This document shows, one piece after another, positions 19,401-34,400 of a DNA stretch of 64,000 bases; position 1 is the stretch's first letter, and every line of letters starts with the position of its first letter. The position numbers were made by a program, and so were the translations under genes. The notes beneath the pieces were generated by a model, which was given only the letters and a program-made list of their open reading frames with translations, ran no database searches and was not told the DNA's origin. The stretch comes from Oryzias latipes. Lineage: Eukaryota > Chordata > Actinopteri > Beloniformes > Adrianichthyidae. The stretch spans positions 6,550,949-6,614,948 of the forward strand of contig NC_019872.2 of assembly GCF_002234675.1 (NCBI RefSeq). Direction: 5' to 3'.

Positions 19401-22400
19401 AAACGCTTCACAGTGACAGATTCCCATTTTCATAAATGAAAGAGATAAATAGAAACTTCAGACACTTTTCTTCAACCTCAGATGATGATAAGCTCTGAAT
19501 GGATAAAATGGTGGTGAAAGAAACGGATTCGTTTAAAAATCGACCCAAAAATATATGTTTGTAAAGTACTGCTTTACCAATTATCCTTTAAAAGATGAGC
19601 TTGGTTTATCTCAGTTTACTGGGACTGTAAGATCTTCAGATTTTTACACATAAATGATCATTTCTTGCAATGATAAAAACTCTCATTAAAAGAAAACGAA
19701 CTAAACCTTGATGCCGTGCCGCAAAACACAATGTAATTGCTACCCGTCGTTGATTTTGTTTTTTTAAAGCTTCACTTAATGCTGTGATTACTTGACATGA
19801 ATCTGTTACTGAACTGAGCTGTTGTCTCACACTGACTCCTTAGGAATTTGTCCCCCTGGAGACGCAAAGCTGGCTGAACAAATAACCGCAGAATGTCCTC
19901 TGAGGGCTGAGGAATGAGAGTGGTCATTGGATGATGGAGCTAAGAGAGGATGGGAGGGACGGCGAAAGGGAGAAATGAACCCGGAAAGAGGGGAGGAGAG
20001 AAGGAAGGGAAGGATCTTCTTTGGGAGGTTCACACCCTCATTAGCGGTGATATTCTCATGACACGTTTCTGTGCATTGTTAATAAATGAAAGCCGTTGAC
20101 AAACAAAGAGTAACTAGCTGCAGGAGACAAACCTCCCAGGACAGCGGACGCCACAGAGGACGAGGAGAATAGGAGACCAGTGTAGCATGGAAAACGGGGA
20201 AGCACAATGCTGCCTCCACAAAAATAAATAAAACAAATGCGCTCAGGCTTCAGAGTCACTCTGCAGGAAGTCCCACCTCAGTAGTAAAAGGGTGTGCACA
20301 TAAATAAACAGGCAGACAGCGGGGTGCAGTCACCATGCTGCAGCAAACAGGACGTTTTTTTATCCAGGATACAGACTACAGACATTATTATTTAAAACGG
20401 TATTTTTTGAACGCATCATTTTGATATTTCCATACATTGTGAGAAGGAATTCCACCTAAGTGTAGACTTTTTATGAGAAGAAGGACTGTAAGGCAGTTTT
20501 TCATTATTCAGATTGTATTGCTCCCTTTTTCCATTGAGCAATTATTGTATAAAGTTGCAGCCCTTAATAATATTTAACATGGCACAGACTACTGACTTCT
20601 ACTGCGTACACATGCATGTTATTTTCATTTCAATCGCAGCCATAAAATATGTCTGGTGTGAGTTGTGTAAACATATATTTCCCTAATCCGGTGTTCGACA
20701 TGAGTAACAAGCCTAAATGGGACTTTGTTGAAGCTTTTTTTGGTTGCAGTGTGAACACATTTTCTGCATGTGTTCCCTGCAATGATAATCGTGTTTTGAA
20801 CATGTACTTGAGGCGTTTTTCTGATGATGGAGGACATAAAAAGAAAATTAAGCCTAAAATTGTATTTCAGACTATTTTTTTATTCTAATCGCTGTGAATC
20901 AGGAATCAATCAAACAGATCATGTAGAAAATACAGCTGAGCGAGACACAAGCTCCCCACTTTGAGCTCTCAGCAACAAGGACAGGAAAAGGGGCGGGGTT
21001 GCTCTGCACCAACTGACCCGCCCACAAATCAGAGGCAAATTTCTAATGAACTACTGCTGCTCTGTAGAAACTACGTCCCGTAAAATGACAGGTTTTTGTT
21101 TTGTTTTGTTTTTTGGCTATAAAGAGCACTGGAAAAGTTTTTACAATCGAACACGATATGATCTGAGTGTCACTTTAACCATTCTTAAATACCAACTTTT
21201 TTCTATGCAAACTAACCATAAACAAATAAGATGCAGTGTACTTTAACATTTAAGGGTATCAATCCAAGTAAATATTTACAAAATGCTGCAGAAAGTTTAA
21301 AAAATAGATGCTAGACATCCCATTCATCCAGTAAAAGTATAGACGTTATTCCAAGTTGATCAAACTTAAAATTATTCTAAACAAAACATGTTTTTTTTTC
21401 CTTAAATTACTTAATAGTGTTTGCAGTAAAATGGTCCACAGCTAAAACCCACATTGGCCTTTGGGCATGACCCCGTTTGGCAGAAGAACAGTTGGTCCTC
21501 ATTAAGCCGAAATGCATTTGCTTGTGAAACTCAACCACACAAGTTGCGACTGTGGTGCTTCATGGCAGCTCTTACCTTGCACAACACCCCAAGGGTACTG
21601 TCTAGCCCTCACAGTTTTGTTCCCCACTTTGACCTCTTCCACGCTTCCAACCACAGCAAATGGCAGATGTGCCTGCGCAGGGAAAAAAAGCCATGTGGTT
21701 CAAATAAAAACATTAGCAGCTCACTGCCAGATATTTGGGGACAAGTTTTCATTTGTTTCAACTTTTCTGCATCATCTGCACATTACATTTACACAGTATT
21801 TTAATAGGTTAGATAAAACAAAAGTTATTCCACTGACCTACTGTCAAAGCTAAGTGTAACCGTATTTAACCCCATGAACTGGAGCTTTTAGGTTCAAGAG
21901 TTCTGTAATGCTGAAGTGATTAAACAGCTTATTGCAGCTCTCAGAGCCGCTATGCTCTGAGAGCTGCATTACCACATTATGTGGGAAAAAAAGCTTGATA
22001 TGCTGCAGCCAGACTTTAAAGGGGAGTGGAAACCAGCAGGCATCTTAAAGCGACGGGGAACAAGCCGGTGCATGTGGGTACTGATGTAACGGACTATGAA
22101 TAGATCAGGATACTGTAGAGAATTGGTGCCAGGGAAAACTAAACTGTTGGCTTACCAATTGAGCATTAAAGCATGAGTGGCTAAAGCACAGTCTGGAAAA
22201 GCATAAATCAGCTAAAAGACAAATGATCTCAGTCGATGCTGCTGGTACAAACCAGCCTTACAAACGTAAAACACAGTTTCATCTACGTGCACGGACTGTT
22301 TTGTGTTTGGTGGAAGGTGACTTACGTTCATGGAGGAATTGATCTCACTGACAGCCTCATCATCTGTTGGGAACTGATAGATCTGCACGCCGTTGCTCAC

Positions 22401-25400
22401 CAGCTCACTCATAATCTTTATTTTAAATTTATGGAGCTCGCTCTTGGAGATTGTGTCCGCTTTAGCAATGATGGGAATTATGTTGACCTTAAGAAAGGAT
22501 GAAAAGAAAAAAAAACACAATGAAAGATAGTTAAATATAAATTATACCATGGTCCGGGTGAATACTCAATTCTGATTGACTGGTGGGCGTGGATTGAAAA
22601 GTATAATCCACAGTGATAACACCTAAAAAAGAAGTTCCGGTCACCTAGCTGAAATGTTTTGCATCACTGCGCCGGCTTCTTTAAAACAACCTTTAGCTTC
22701 ATCATCTGGACAAAAACAAGCAGTAAAAGGTGAACTTTCTCTCTGAATTGATGCTTTATTTACCCATCGGACGATCACTTTTTAACGCACTTCGCAGAAA
22801 CAACCGTCCTCCGAGGCTTCCATGGCGTGCGTTAAGTAAGGGTTAATGGCCGACGAAGTGTGCGGTTACTACTTTTTAACGCACGCCGTGGAAGCCTCGC
22901 GAAGTGCGTTAAAAAGTAGTAACCGCACACTTCGAAGGCCATTAACCCGCTTATACCATGGTCACTTACAAAAGCAATACATATTAACCAGGTTTGAGTC
23001 CTTAATTCTTGTTTTTTTTCCCGATTTGGATAACTTTTCTCATAAACAGCGTACTATATATATATATATATAGTCCGCGTCGCGCAGCACCACCGCTGCA
23101 GTCAAGATTCGGCGATATATATATGCTGATCGTCCCGATGGGTTGAATAAAGCATCAATTCAGAGGGAAAGTTAATCGCTTACCGCTTGTTTTTGCCCAG
23201 ATGATGAAGCAAAAGGATGTTTCACAGAAGCCGGCGCAGTGATACAAATCATTTAAGCTAGCCGACCGGAACTTCTTTTTTCACCGTGCGGTTATCAGGT
23301 TTTAACGCATACCCAGCAGCCAATCAGAATCGAGTATTCAACCGGACCATGGTATAAAAACGGATAATGCACACTTAATTTGCCATTAACCCTTACATAT
23401 TTCGCTTTCCTTTGACGCTGTAGTCAAGGTCGGAGCCAGATCAGCCGGCTAAGCGGCTCTTTACTGTGACAACGCACCACACCATGTAAAAAAATAGTCT
23501 GCTTTTTATGAAAAAAGCGATGTAAACCAAAAAAACAACAAGAGTAAAGTACTCAAAACTGATTGAATTTTTATTTCTTTTGTAAGTGACAATAGTATGA
23601 GCGGGATGATGGCCTTCAAAGTGTGCATCATCAGAAATAATGCACTTCACAGAAGCAACCTAGACTTCCATGGCGTGCGTTTATTTCTGATTCTGAAAAC
23701 TTCATCTGTCAGTATTCTATTATCACTATCACTCCTTCCTTACTTAAGCTGTTGCTTTTGTGAGACAAAAATGTGTTTTAATCAAACCTAAATGCATATG
23801 AGCATGAAATGAATGTGTAATGGTTGCTTTTGGCCAAAAGATGAAAGCTTGAATCACCACTTGTGATTATAATGACTGCAGACAGCGAACAAGTCCGTAT
23901 ACTTTACAATTTAGAAACCATTTTCTTTTAATATATATATAAATTAGAGTAGGAAAAATGTTTGATTTTTTTTTTACATACTTGTGTTGAAAAAAAATAA
24001 GGAGACATAAATTAATTTTAAATGAAATGTTTTGGAAATAAAATCTGCCAGTAAAGTAAACAGATGTACAACAGCTGTCTAAATACAAACATGAAATAAT
24101 ATCAGAACAACAAACATAAATAAAGTCTAGTCTTTTTTTAAATATACAAGATGTAAATTTAAGTATTGATTTTTTTTTAAATATTTAAAATCATAAGTCA
24201 TTTCTATGAAAAATAATCCAATTATTATTAAAAGCTAATCCAATATGTTTTTTTCACATTCGAATCAAATATCCAACCTGCTGATTTTAATTCTAGCAAT
24301 GAAAAATAAATTGGAGACACACATTTGTTTGGGATTTGGCAGATTTCTTTTTCCAAATAAAATTAAATTGCAACACTAAATTAGCTCAACCAGAACCAAA
24401 AATCCATCATGTGATTATGATGATAAACTGGACTCCATCAACATCTAGCAGAGAAATAAACAAGAGGTCGCCTGCATTCCTTCACACAGCTGTTCTGGCT
24501 GGAACACTGACTGAGACGATGGGAAGACTCCCACTTTCCCTCATCAGTTCCACAGTGTGCTTCAAAGCAAACGCCAGCTCTCATTAGGAGTCCAATCACA
24601 GCCTCGTCATACTTTATTGAATCAATAATCTGCAGCAGAGCAACTGTTTTAATGCTTTAACTCGGATTCAATCATGTACATCCACTAATCCCGTGCTGTG
24701 AATGGCCTTGTATGGTTACTAAAGGAGATGAAGGTTAGATGGATGTATGCTGCCACTAAGAAAACAGTGGACAGCAATGCTGCTTCGTTTCCCACAGCTG
24801 GGTTTTTCCCAGCTGTCTAAATCCAAAATAGTTCCGAGTGTTTTTTTTGTAAATTTAGTGCACCATCTGTAACCACATGATAGACAATTGTGAGCAGAAT
24901 AATCACTAGCTGCGTTTACATGGACAAAAGTAATCGGAATGAACGCCTGATCGGGAAAAAAAAATGCGTCATGTAAACACGCCGTTCAGAATACTCTGCC
25001 CCGATCAGACTCGTTCGGGTCAAAATTTCTTTCAGCTCGAGATTGGTCCCGATTGTTGATCCGATCGTTGTTCATGTAAACGGTTCATTCCGATCGTGTG
25101 TCACTACAGCTCTGGTTTAACGTCATGCATAGACGGTGTGCTTTGGAGCTCAAACGGGACCAACCGGCTGCTCTGCGGACGCCCGGTGCGAAGCGCCGCC
25201 CCGCCCTCGCCCCGCCCTCGCCCCGCCCTCGCCCCGTTGGCTCTTCGCCTCTCCCCTCTCTTACATCCCTCATGGGGGGGTGCGGGGGAGGAGCTCTTCG
25301 TGCCCCGTGTGACGTCTGGACCCTGCGCTCTGTTATAATCGGAAAAAGTTTTCCTGATCCCATGGACACGGTTGGATTATAATCCGACCAATGATCCGAT

Positions 25401-28400
25401 CAAGATATTTTGCTCATGTAACCACAGTTTATGAGATAAATCACCCAAAGCAGGTTTGGTGACAATTAATGCTTAATTGTACACAGATCATAGGAAAAGG
25501 ACACGCTTGGTTGATTTAACAGAGGTTACCGATCGACATGTAGACTGTGGTTTCTGCGAGAAACCAGTTTCTGTTCTTCTGTTGAAAAAATAATGCATTT
25601 AGCTTTTTTTTGATCATGCATAGAACTTTTTGTATTGCTCAATTAGATAATTGGAAAAGTTAAAATTGTGTCCAAATTATAAAAATACACCTTTAAAAAA
25701 AGCAAAAGAAAACCAAGTTGTCCATTTTCAGTCCAGCCTAAAGACAATTTGGGTTTCCATTAAAATACTCAGTTCACAGAAATTTGTGGCAGACAATTAT
25801 TTATTGAACAGCTTCTAGAGAAAATATAAAAATCTCTCACGGCCATGCTCCCTTTGTCAAAAATACTGCTGTACAAGTACAAGTTTAGAGTACTCTCATG
25901 GCAATTTATTTCTTTAAACACAAATTTCTTTTTTTGGGGGGGGGGGGGGGGGGTAAACAAACATGAAAAGGAAGAAATAAAAACGCAATTTGGGTTACGT
26001 TTAGTGGTTACTTCTGTACTAAATATAGACTCAAATCTTGGTCCCATCTTGATATGTGCGAATCAGAAATGTATAAAATACCAAAGCTACTTTGTTTGTA
26101 CTTTTTGATGTTGTGCAGTTCAAATAGTTTGCTTTACAGCATCTTTTATTTAAAGAACCACCTTGAGCAATGATAGTAAAATAAATATTTTTGATTTCAA
26201 AGAAATTGCTGGAATAGACTCACTGAGGTTAGAACAATTGTGCAAATCTACCACATACTTTGGATAAATTCATTTTTTATGCATTGCAAGGTTGAATTAC
26301 TGTAGGAAAAAAGTTTAAAATTGAGAAAAATGTTGGCAATTTATGTTGGCCAGGTTTTCCACACTCTTTAAGCTGGTAGGAGAACACTAAAGCTATATTT
26401 AGATCCCTGTGGTTTGGTTTTTTTGAGCTGAATTATGGTAAGAGAGCATATAAACAACAAAGCTTTATAATACATTTTGATTTCTCAAGAATAAAAAAAA
26501 ATTAGACAAATCGAATGCAAATCAGTAATTCTGTATACCTTTAGCAGAAAACCAGGAGATACTCAGGCAGTTGGCATCGGTAAGGCGGCAGGTTTTGGAC
26601 ACAAGATGACCATCTGTTTTGTTCTGAATTTAGCTAAAAGCACACAGACTGCCGTTCTGTCACTTTTACTGTCCAGATACAGGTACCGGTAGTTGTAAAC
26701 ACTAATATACTGCGAAGGAAACTCTTAATTAGCTTAATACAATTCAGTTATTGAGCAGCACTTTAATTACAAAAAACACACACATGTTTGTTTGCATTGG
26801 ATAATTTAAACTTTTTTATATCCAGACTTGGACAACAAAGAAGTCTTGAAATGCAACTGTGTCTAAATGAACTTAAGTCGGCACATGTTGAGAATTCTCA
26901 CATCAACTACAGATATTATACATTACATCTAAGCAATTTAATAAACCCACTGAAGAATGTGCTTTGCAGAGCGGGAATTAACTTCAATTGCAGGGCGCAA
27001 ATTTGTCATATGCATCAAAAAACTTTGATGCATATGACATTTAAATCAAACTGTTGGTTTTGGTCTACATTCTTATTTATTTTATGAAAGCAGTTTTACA
27101 CGTAAGCACAGAAAAATCAATACATTAAAATAAAATGTATTGACTTTGGATGACAAACTATCCACAGAAAACACTAACTTCAAACTAAGTTCAACAAATG
27201 AATTCCTTTCGAGCAAAAAAAATGCCAGTTTTTCTTTTTATTACCCTGTGACACTGTGACAAAAACATGCACATCCATATTTTTTAATCTTCTAAGACAG
27301 GTGAGGAATCTTGTATTTCAGTTAAAACCACCATAGTCAGAATGATTGAGAAGGTTGGTTTCAGTTAAACTCTCTGACACGAGTCTGGTTTCACCCCAAA
27401 AATAAAATCGTGCATTTGTGTGTCTATTTGAGGTACCTTGCTATCCAGTTTCTTCATAGTCACAAGGTCCAGGGACTTGAGGGAGTGTCCCGTTGGGGCA
27501 ATGAAATACAGACAGATGTGGATCCTGGTGTCATGATAGTTAAACAGGGATCGTTTGATCTTCAGCTCCTCCTGAAGATAGTTTTCAAACTGAGTGTCAA
27601 TGTAGTCAACGATGGGCTTGTAGCTGTGAAGAGATCCAAAGAGAAGATGTCAGGGTTTGTTGAAGCCACTCCAAGTAAAAACAGTTATCTCGTCATTCAT
27701 TCATAACCAAAGACTTGTTAGTGGGGCATGAAGTGATGCAGTTATGTTTTCCAGTTGCTGTGCGATCTGACACAGAGCCAAGATCTCAGCTCAGACTTGT
27801 ACTGCTTACTTCTTCATATGCTACGGTTATGCAAGGTGGTTTCAAATTAACTACACGCAGCTTAAAACACTATTATGGGTTAGAAATAATTTTATAACTC
27901 CTAATTCATTACTTTTTTATTGATTTATTTATTTCAAGCATTGTAGTAAAAGCAATAAAGAAATTACACATATTTATCAAACTCATTACAGAAATGTTGA
28001 AATGCATAGTTTAAAAAGACAAAAAATAAACCAAAACAAAAAAGTCACTTAAATCACATTTGCTTAATTAAATATAGAGATAATTAACTAAAGTTAAGTA
28101 GAGCTTGATTTATTGCTTGAAAAGGAGTGGGAAGAAGCAAGCTTATATAATCCCATCCCTACTGAGTTAATTTATTTGATAGTTTTACAGTTTTTGAAAT
28201 CCGGTTCTGATCAAATAAAATTCTCTTCAAGTAACAAAATCCAGTGCTTATTGATGATTGATTATCTTCAGAAAACATTCATTCACAATTTCAGTAAACA
28301 GTAACGGTCACCGATATGTAATAGTCATTGATTATCATTAGAACACATGATCATAATAAACCATTAATTATTGCTACACATTGCAGATCAAGTAAACAAC

Positions 28401-31400
28401 ATTGATAGCTTATTGATTGTAAATAAAACGTTTCAGTAATAATTAATGCACATTACAATGTAATACTCATTGGTTGCAATTAAAAGAGCTTTGATTATTT
28501 CACCACAATCAAGTTCACACATGTATCTGGAATTATTCAAACACCTGTTGATCCTTAAATCCTTTTATCTTCATAACCTGAAATCAGAGTGTCTTTATAC
28601 ATTTTCTTGAATATTTGAATATTTGCACATTTCTTGAGCTCATTACTTAAACCGTTCCAAAGTTTAGTGCCACACACGGACACACAGACACACAGTTCTT
28701 TGTGGTTCTTATCAATTTGATCTTGAAGTTCCTACATCCCCTCAGTTTGTTGCCTGCTTCATTTTCTAAGAACTGTTATTGGATATTGAATGGTAACGAT
28801 TTCCCACTGGCTCTGTATAAAAGTTGCGCAGTGTAAAAATCCACAAGGTCATACAGTTTTAAAAGTCTAGATTGATAAAATAGATTGTTTGTATGATCAA
28901 GATATCCGGCTTTATGTACAATTCTGACGGCTCGTTTTTGAAGTAAAAAGAGAGGATGTAGTGAGGTCTTATAATTATTCCCCCAAATTTCTATACAGTA
29001 AGTGAAATATGGTAGTATTAAAGAACAGTACAATAAATATCTACTGTTGTATTCTAATGTATGTTTAGATTTATTTACAATTGAAATACTTTTTGAGACT
29101 TTAGTTTGCACATGTCTGATGTGTGGCTTCCAACTTAGTTTGTCATCGATTAAAACCCCTAAGAATTTGATTTCTGTAACACTTTCGATTAAGACATTAT
29201 TTATTGCAATTGAGAACTCTTTATTTACGTTGTAGTTACCAAAAAACATCACTTTGGTTTTATCTAGGTTCAAAGATAATTTATTCCATCCATAATTCCA
29301 TCCATAATTTTATTTTGTTTAACTCTGTGTTTACCACATTGATAATTTCCCTATGATTATCTGTACAATAGAATATGTTTGTGTCATCAGCAAATAATAT
29401 GAGTTTCATAAGCTTTGAAACATTGAATATATCATTTATGTAAATATTGAATAGTAGCGGGCCCAGGATTGATCCTTGTGGGACACCACAACTTATCTCT
29501 TTGGTTTCTGATGTATATTCATCAATCTTGACAAATTGTTTTCTTCCCGTTAAATAGCTTCTGACCCAAGTTAGCGCTAGTCCTCTTATCCCATACACTT
29601 CCAGTTTGTCAAGTAGGATGTCACGATTGAGATTGTCAAATGCTTTTTCTGAGTCAATGAAAATTCCAGCTGCATATTTCTTTTTGTCCAGAGCGTTTGT
29701 GATTTCCTCCACAGCATCAACGATAGCCAATGAAGTTGATTTGTTTTATCTTAAACCATATTGGTTTTCATTTATAATGTTATATTTATCAATAAATGTA
29801 ACCAATTCATCATTGAATATTTTTTCTAAAATTTGAGAATTGTGGAAGAAGAGAGACAGGTCTATAGTTTGTAAATTGGTGTTTGTCTCCACTCTTATAG
29901 ATAGGAATCACTTTTGCAATTTTCATTCTGTTTGGGAATCTCCCAGTTTGTAATGATAAGTTACATATGTACGCTAAAGGGTTACAGATACTATTAATTA
30001 CCTTTTTCACCACCTTCATATCTATATCCTCACTATCTTTTGAGTTTTTACTCTTGAATTTATTTACGATTGATATCAGCTCATTTTCCTTCACATCAGA
30101 GAGAAATATTGACTTTGGGATCCTTTCGATGGGAGGATCATTGTCTTTGCTGGTTGTGCATTTTGGAATTTATTGAGACCATTTGCTGCTTCATTGATGT
30201 TAAAGCTTTGACCCTTCTCATATGTAAAGTACTCTGGATATGTTTGCTTTTTTGTCCCATTTTTAATGGTGTTTTTAATATTTCCCAAACGCGCTTTACG
30301 TTGTTTTATTTTCATTCAGTAGATTATTAAAGCACACTTTTTTACAGTGCCGTGTTATTTTGTTTAGTTTATTTTTATATGACTTCTATCTTTGTTCAGT
30401 TTTTTTTAGGTTTGAGTCTTGAGTTTCTCTTTGGTTATAAATATTTAGGGTTTTCTGTACACTTTATTATATTAACCCTGACTTGCAAATGTAGAAGTAA
30501 AAAGGAGACTTCTTCCTCATTGCTTCAACATCTTGTCAGATGTTTTGTTTCAAAATGACTCAACCTGGAACTTTTGGATTCACTGAAGTTACTTCCTCTA
30601 CACAGGATGAACAAGAAGATTTATTTAAACAAATAAAGACAAATAAAAGCATGTTTTTATGCATGAAAGTCAAAAAGAACATTGTTTCTCAAACTATCCA
30701 GAGTGTTTCAAAGTGGGTCCTCTACCTTCACATCCATCTTCAGTCTTCTCTGAGGAATGTTAACGCTCGGACCTTCAGAAAGCCCTTGGTGCGTGAGGAT
30801 TGTTACCTTTAGCTTTTGTTTGTCCGGTATACTTCCTTCGGTTCAAGTCATGTTCTCTATTCCGGTTCTCTCAGTTACAGTCTCACCTGGGTTCTTTTGC
30901 TTATCATCCACATCTGTCCTCAGTTAATTATCCCACAGTATATTTAAGGCTGTGGTTTCCAGTTCGGGCACTCTTTTTGTTTCTATCTGGTTCAAGTTTC
31001 ATCATGTTGATGTTTAGTTGCTTTTTTGTCTTGTCTTGTAAAAGTTTATGAATTCAACTTTTAGCTTCTTGCTTTAAGCCGAATCTCCTGCATTCGGTGT
31101 CCACCTCCACCATTCCTGACATAGTGTGCATTTACAACCCACTGGAGGATCTGTCCTTCGGAGTATTGGTTTAAAACGCTTAGAGACAGTTGCCATCAAA
31201 GGGCGTGAGAGTGCAGTTAGTTGGCCTCTGCACAAGCAAGCTTCATTCCACGGTTGAATGTTTAAAAATAAATTAAATAAAACAACTTCCTCTTTTTTTT
31301 CTCTCAGCTCCCCCCACATTTATCCAAAAGAGACAAAAAAAAATAGCAAAACTTTGGAATGATAGTTGTTCTCACGACAGACAAGACTGTACAGACTGAG

Positions 31401-34400
31401 TTAATATCAGCAGGAAATGTGGCCGTTATGGAGAAGCAAAGACTTCTGGGGAAACTGACGAACATCGGACTACAGTCCAGCAAACTCACCTCTCATCTTT
31501 GTTGATCTGGTCACCAAAGCCAACAGTGTCAACGATAGTTAGTTTGAGGTGAACACTACTTTCTTGCAGATCATATGTTCTTGGCCTTAGATAGACACCG
31601 TTCTGGTAGTGGCTCGCCTCTTCGTTTTCAAACATGGTGTTAAAGAGAGTATTCATTAACGTGGATTTTCCAATCCCAGTCTCACCTGTAAATGATCACA
31701 AGTTTTTAGGACGTGAACTTTTTAGCACCAGTGCAGGAAAGACCCAAACACCTCCTAAAGCAAATGATCTGATATTACCGAGTAGACTTACCTACACACA
31801 GAATGTTGAAACAAAAACCCTGCGTGACCGATTTACTGACCAATTGGTCAGGAAGGCTGTCAAATCCAACATGGCCACCCAAGCTGAGGTTTCGCTTCTC
31901 TTCATTCTGAGGAGCACGAGACAAAAGATTGATACTTGAGTGTAGGGGAGGGGGAAATCACATGGCAATGACATTACCCAGAGGCAAAAAAAAAAAAAGA
32001 GAATGCTCACGTTACCATTAAAATAAACATCAAATCCACCCTGTTCATTCTGGAAAACCCATCAGCTCTGTGCGTTATCAGTTAGGTAATCAAAGCACGG
32101 AGTGAGAATGGGCTTTAAATGAACCCTTCAAATTCATGGAAAACCAGAAATGGTTCAAATACTGCTACCACACCAAAAAGTATCAACCAGTCTAACAAAA
32201 TAGAAAGGGTGGAAACTCAAAATAGCATTCCTTTTAGGCAAAAGTCAGGGAAAAAAGTTAAAACGTCGTTTGAACAGAAATATGATACTCAGCCACAAGA
32301 GTTTGAGTTATAAACTTCTCTGTTAAAACATGATTCCAGTAATGACCTATAATATTGCGTCTGTAAGTTAAGAAAAGACAATTATCTCAGTTCATTCCTT
32401 CCATCACAAACCTTTAGAGATTTTTCAAAGAGACAAAACAAATGGAACTGTTTCACAGCAATAGGATAAAAAGCTGGGAGTTTTTTATCCACACCTCAAA
32501 TAACAGAGCTTTTTAGAGGAGGGCAGCACTCAGCACCTTGAGATGAACTGAGCCGCAGGATCTCATCTGGCTAAGCCATGAAGGACCGCATACTTGAGGG
32601 CTGATGTCAGCCGTCAGGAAGCCTGAGCACAGCTCTGCTAAACACTAACAAACTGCGCTGAACTGAGAGGTGGAGGCGAGCTGTGAATGCACAGCAGTTC
32701 ACTCATTATCGTGACACAGGAGCAAAATAAAAGAATGAGCGATAATGGCTGTGGAAGCTTAAGTGGAGACAAAAACACCGGGTTTCCAGTGTCTGACAGA
32801 GGTAGCAATCTGACACGAGTTGAGCATTTTACGGCACACAGACTGTTTCTAATACTATTGTCACGTATTTTCTACTAACAAAAAGTTTGATTTATAAAAA
32901 AAGTATTCTTTACAACATAAACATCACAACATTTGTGTTTAATAGTAATCTATTTGGCACAATAATTAAAGCAAAGGACTTTTAGTTGGTCGTGTGATTT
33001 TATTGTGCTAAGACAATACGAAACAAATAAGGCTGTGTTTATTTGGGACGGCGGAAAATACTCACTGAAGCTATATTATCAAAGATTAATGTGAAGCTTT
33101 AAGGGCTGCACATGCCGTACAGTGTGCCTCCACATGACTGTGTCATTTTCCAGTTTCAGATAACATCGAAGCCTCGTTCCTGTGTTTACACACTCATTCT
33201 AACCATTTTTGAATACATCCTCTGCCAAGTTAAATCTGTGGAAGTGAATTAGATTTGAACATGGATGAGAAAGAGGAAATTGTGTTTCCCTCTTCATTTT
33301 CTGATCGCCGTAAACTCTGAGTTGTTGGACTACATTAACGCTTCTCTGTGGTATTTAGCTTGTTGACGAAAGCTGGAGATACTCGAATACATTCCTGAAG
33401 GAGGAGGGTGTGTGCTGTAGTTTTGTGTCAGTAAAAAAAACAAAGCAATAACTGAATGAAGTGACTAATGTATAAAGGAAAAAACAGACGACTTATGGTA
33501 TGCAAGTTGAAAATATATAGGAAAAAAGAAAAACAAGCTGTTTATTCTGGGAAAAAAAAGTTCAATCCATATAATAAATCAAACCGAAACACTGGATAAC
33601 CTGAGTTGGAAATGTTCTAACTTTCTTGCCCTGAAAGCCTAAAAACATGAACTTCGGGCCTCTGCAGCCCATTGTTCTTACTCAGTACATCACCACACCT
33701 TTAAGACACAAACGGCTAAAGTTACTTTGAAAGAGCCTTGGAAGAATTCATCTTGTAAATCTTTTTTCTAAAGAAATTATTAAAAACTCACCCAACCAGA
33801 ACAGTGAAAACTCTGCAATTCAGAAGACTAACAACAGCGATGACTCACAAGATTCTTTTGGTTTGACCTTCTACACTAAAGCAAATGTCACGCAACATCA
33901 TTTCAGTGCGCGACTGGTTAGCACAAGGGGCAAATGGGTTTGTGTATGAGGAGCCAACCCAAAATGTTAGCATTCTAGGTGAAACTCATTGAAACCGCAG
34001 ATGTGGATGCACACTGTAAAAACTGTAGAGACGTCACAGGGTATTGGACTAACAAAAATATGTTAGCACCGAAATGAGAACAGTCTTCAACAATCATCAC
34101 TTCCAAAACCCAACGCATTCAAGGCCAAAGACCAAACCACTAAGAGAAAGCTTGATGTTTCTGTTGCAGCATGAAAAATGACAAGAATGTAAAGCTTCTG
34201 GTAAACTGTCCAAGAGTGAGGAAACAACACTGCTCCAAGGCCCGTGCATCAGCAGGTCAACAGGAAGTGGCTGCACAGAGGAGCCCCAGATGACTGGAAA
34301 GAAAACGAGGGGCTAAAGATGTGAACACGCTATGAGAAGTAGTACAGTCATGTATTTATAGTCAAAAGAACGGCAAAAAAAGTTATTTTGACCTGTAATG

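Noticed and set aside
22840..22948. Possible CRISPR-like or direct-repeat array
   Set aside because: The repeats are inverted, not direct, and belong to a eukaryotic foldback transposon.
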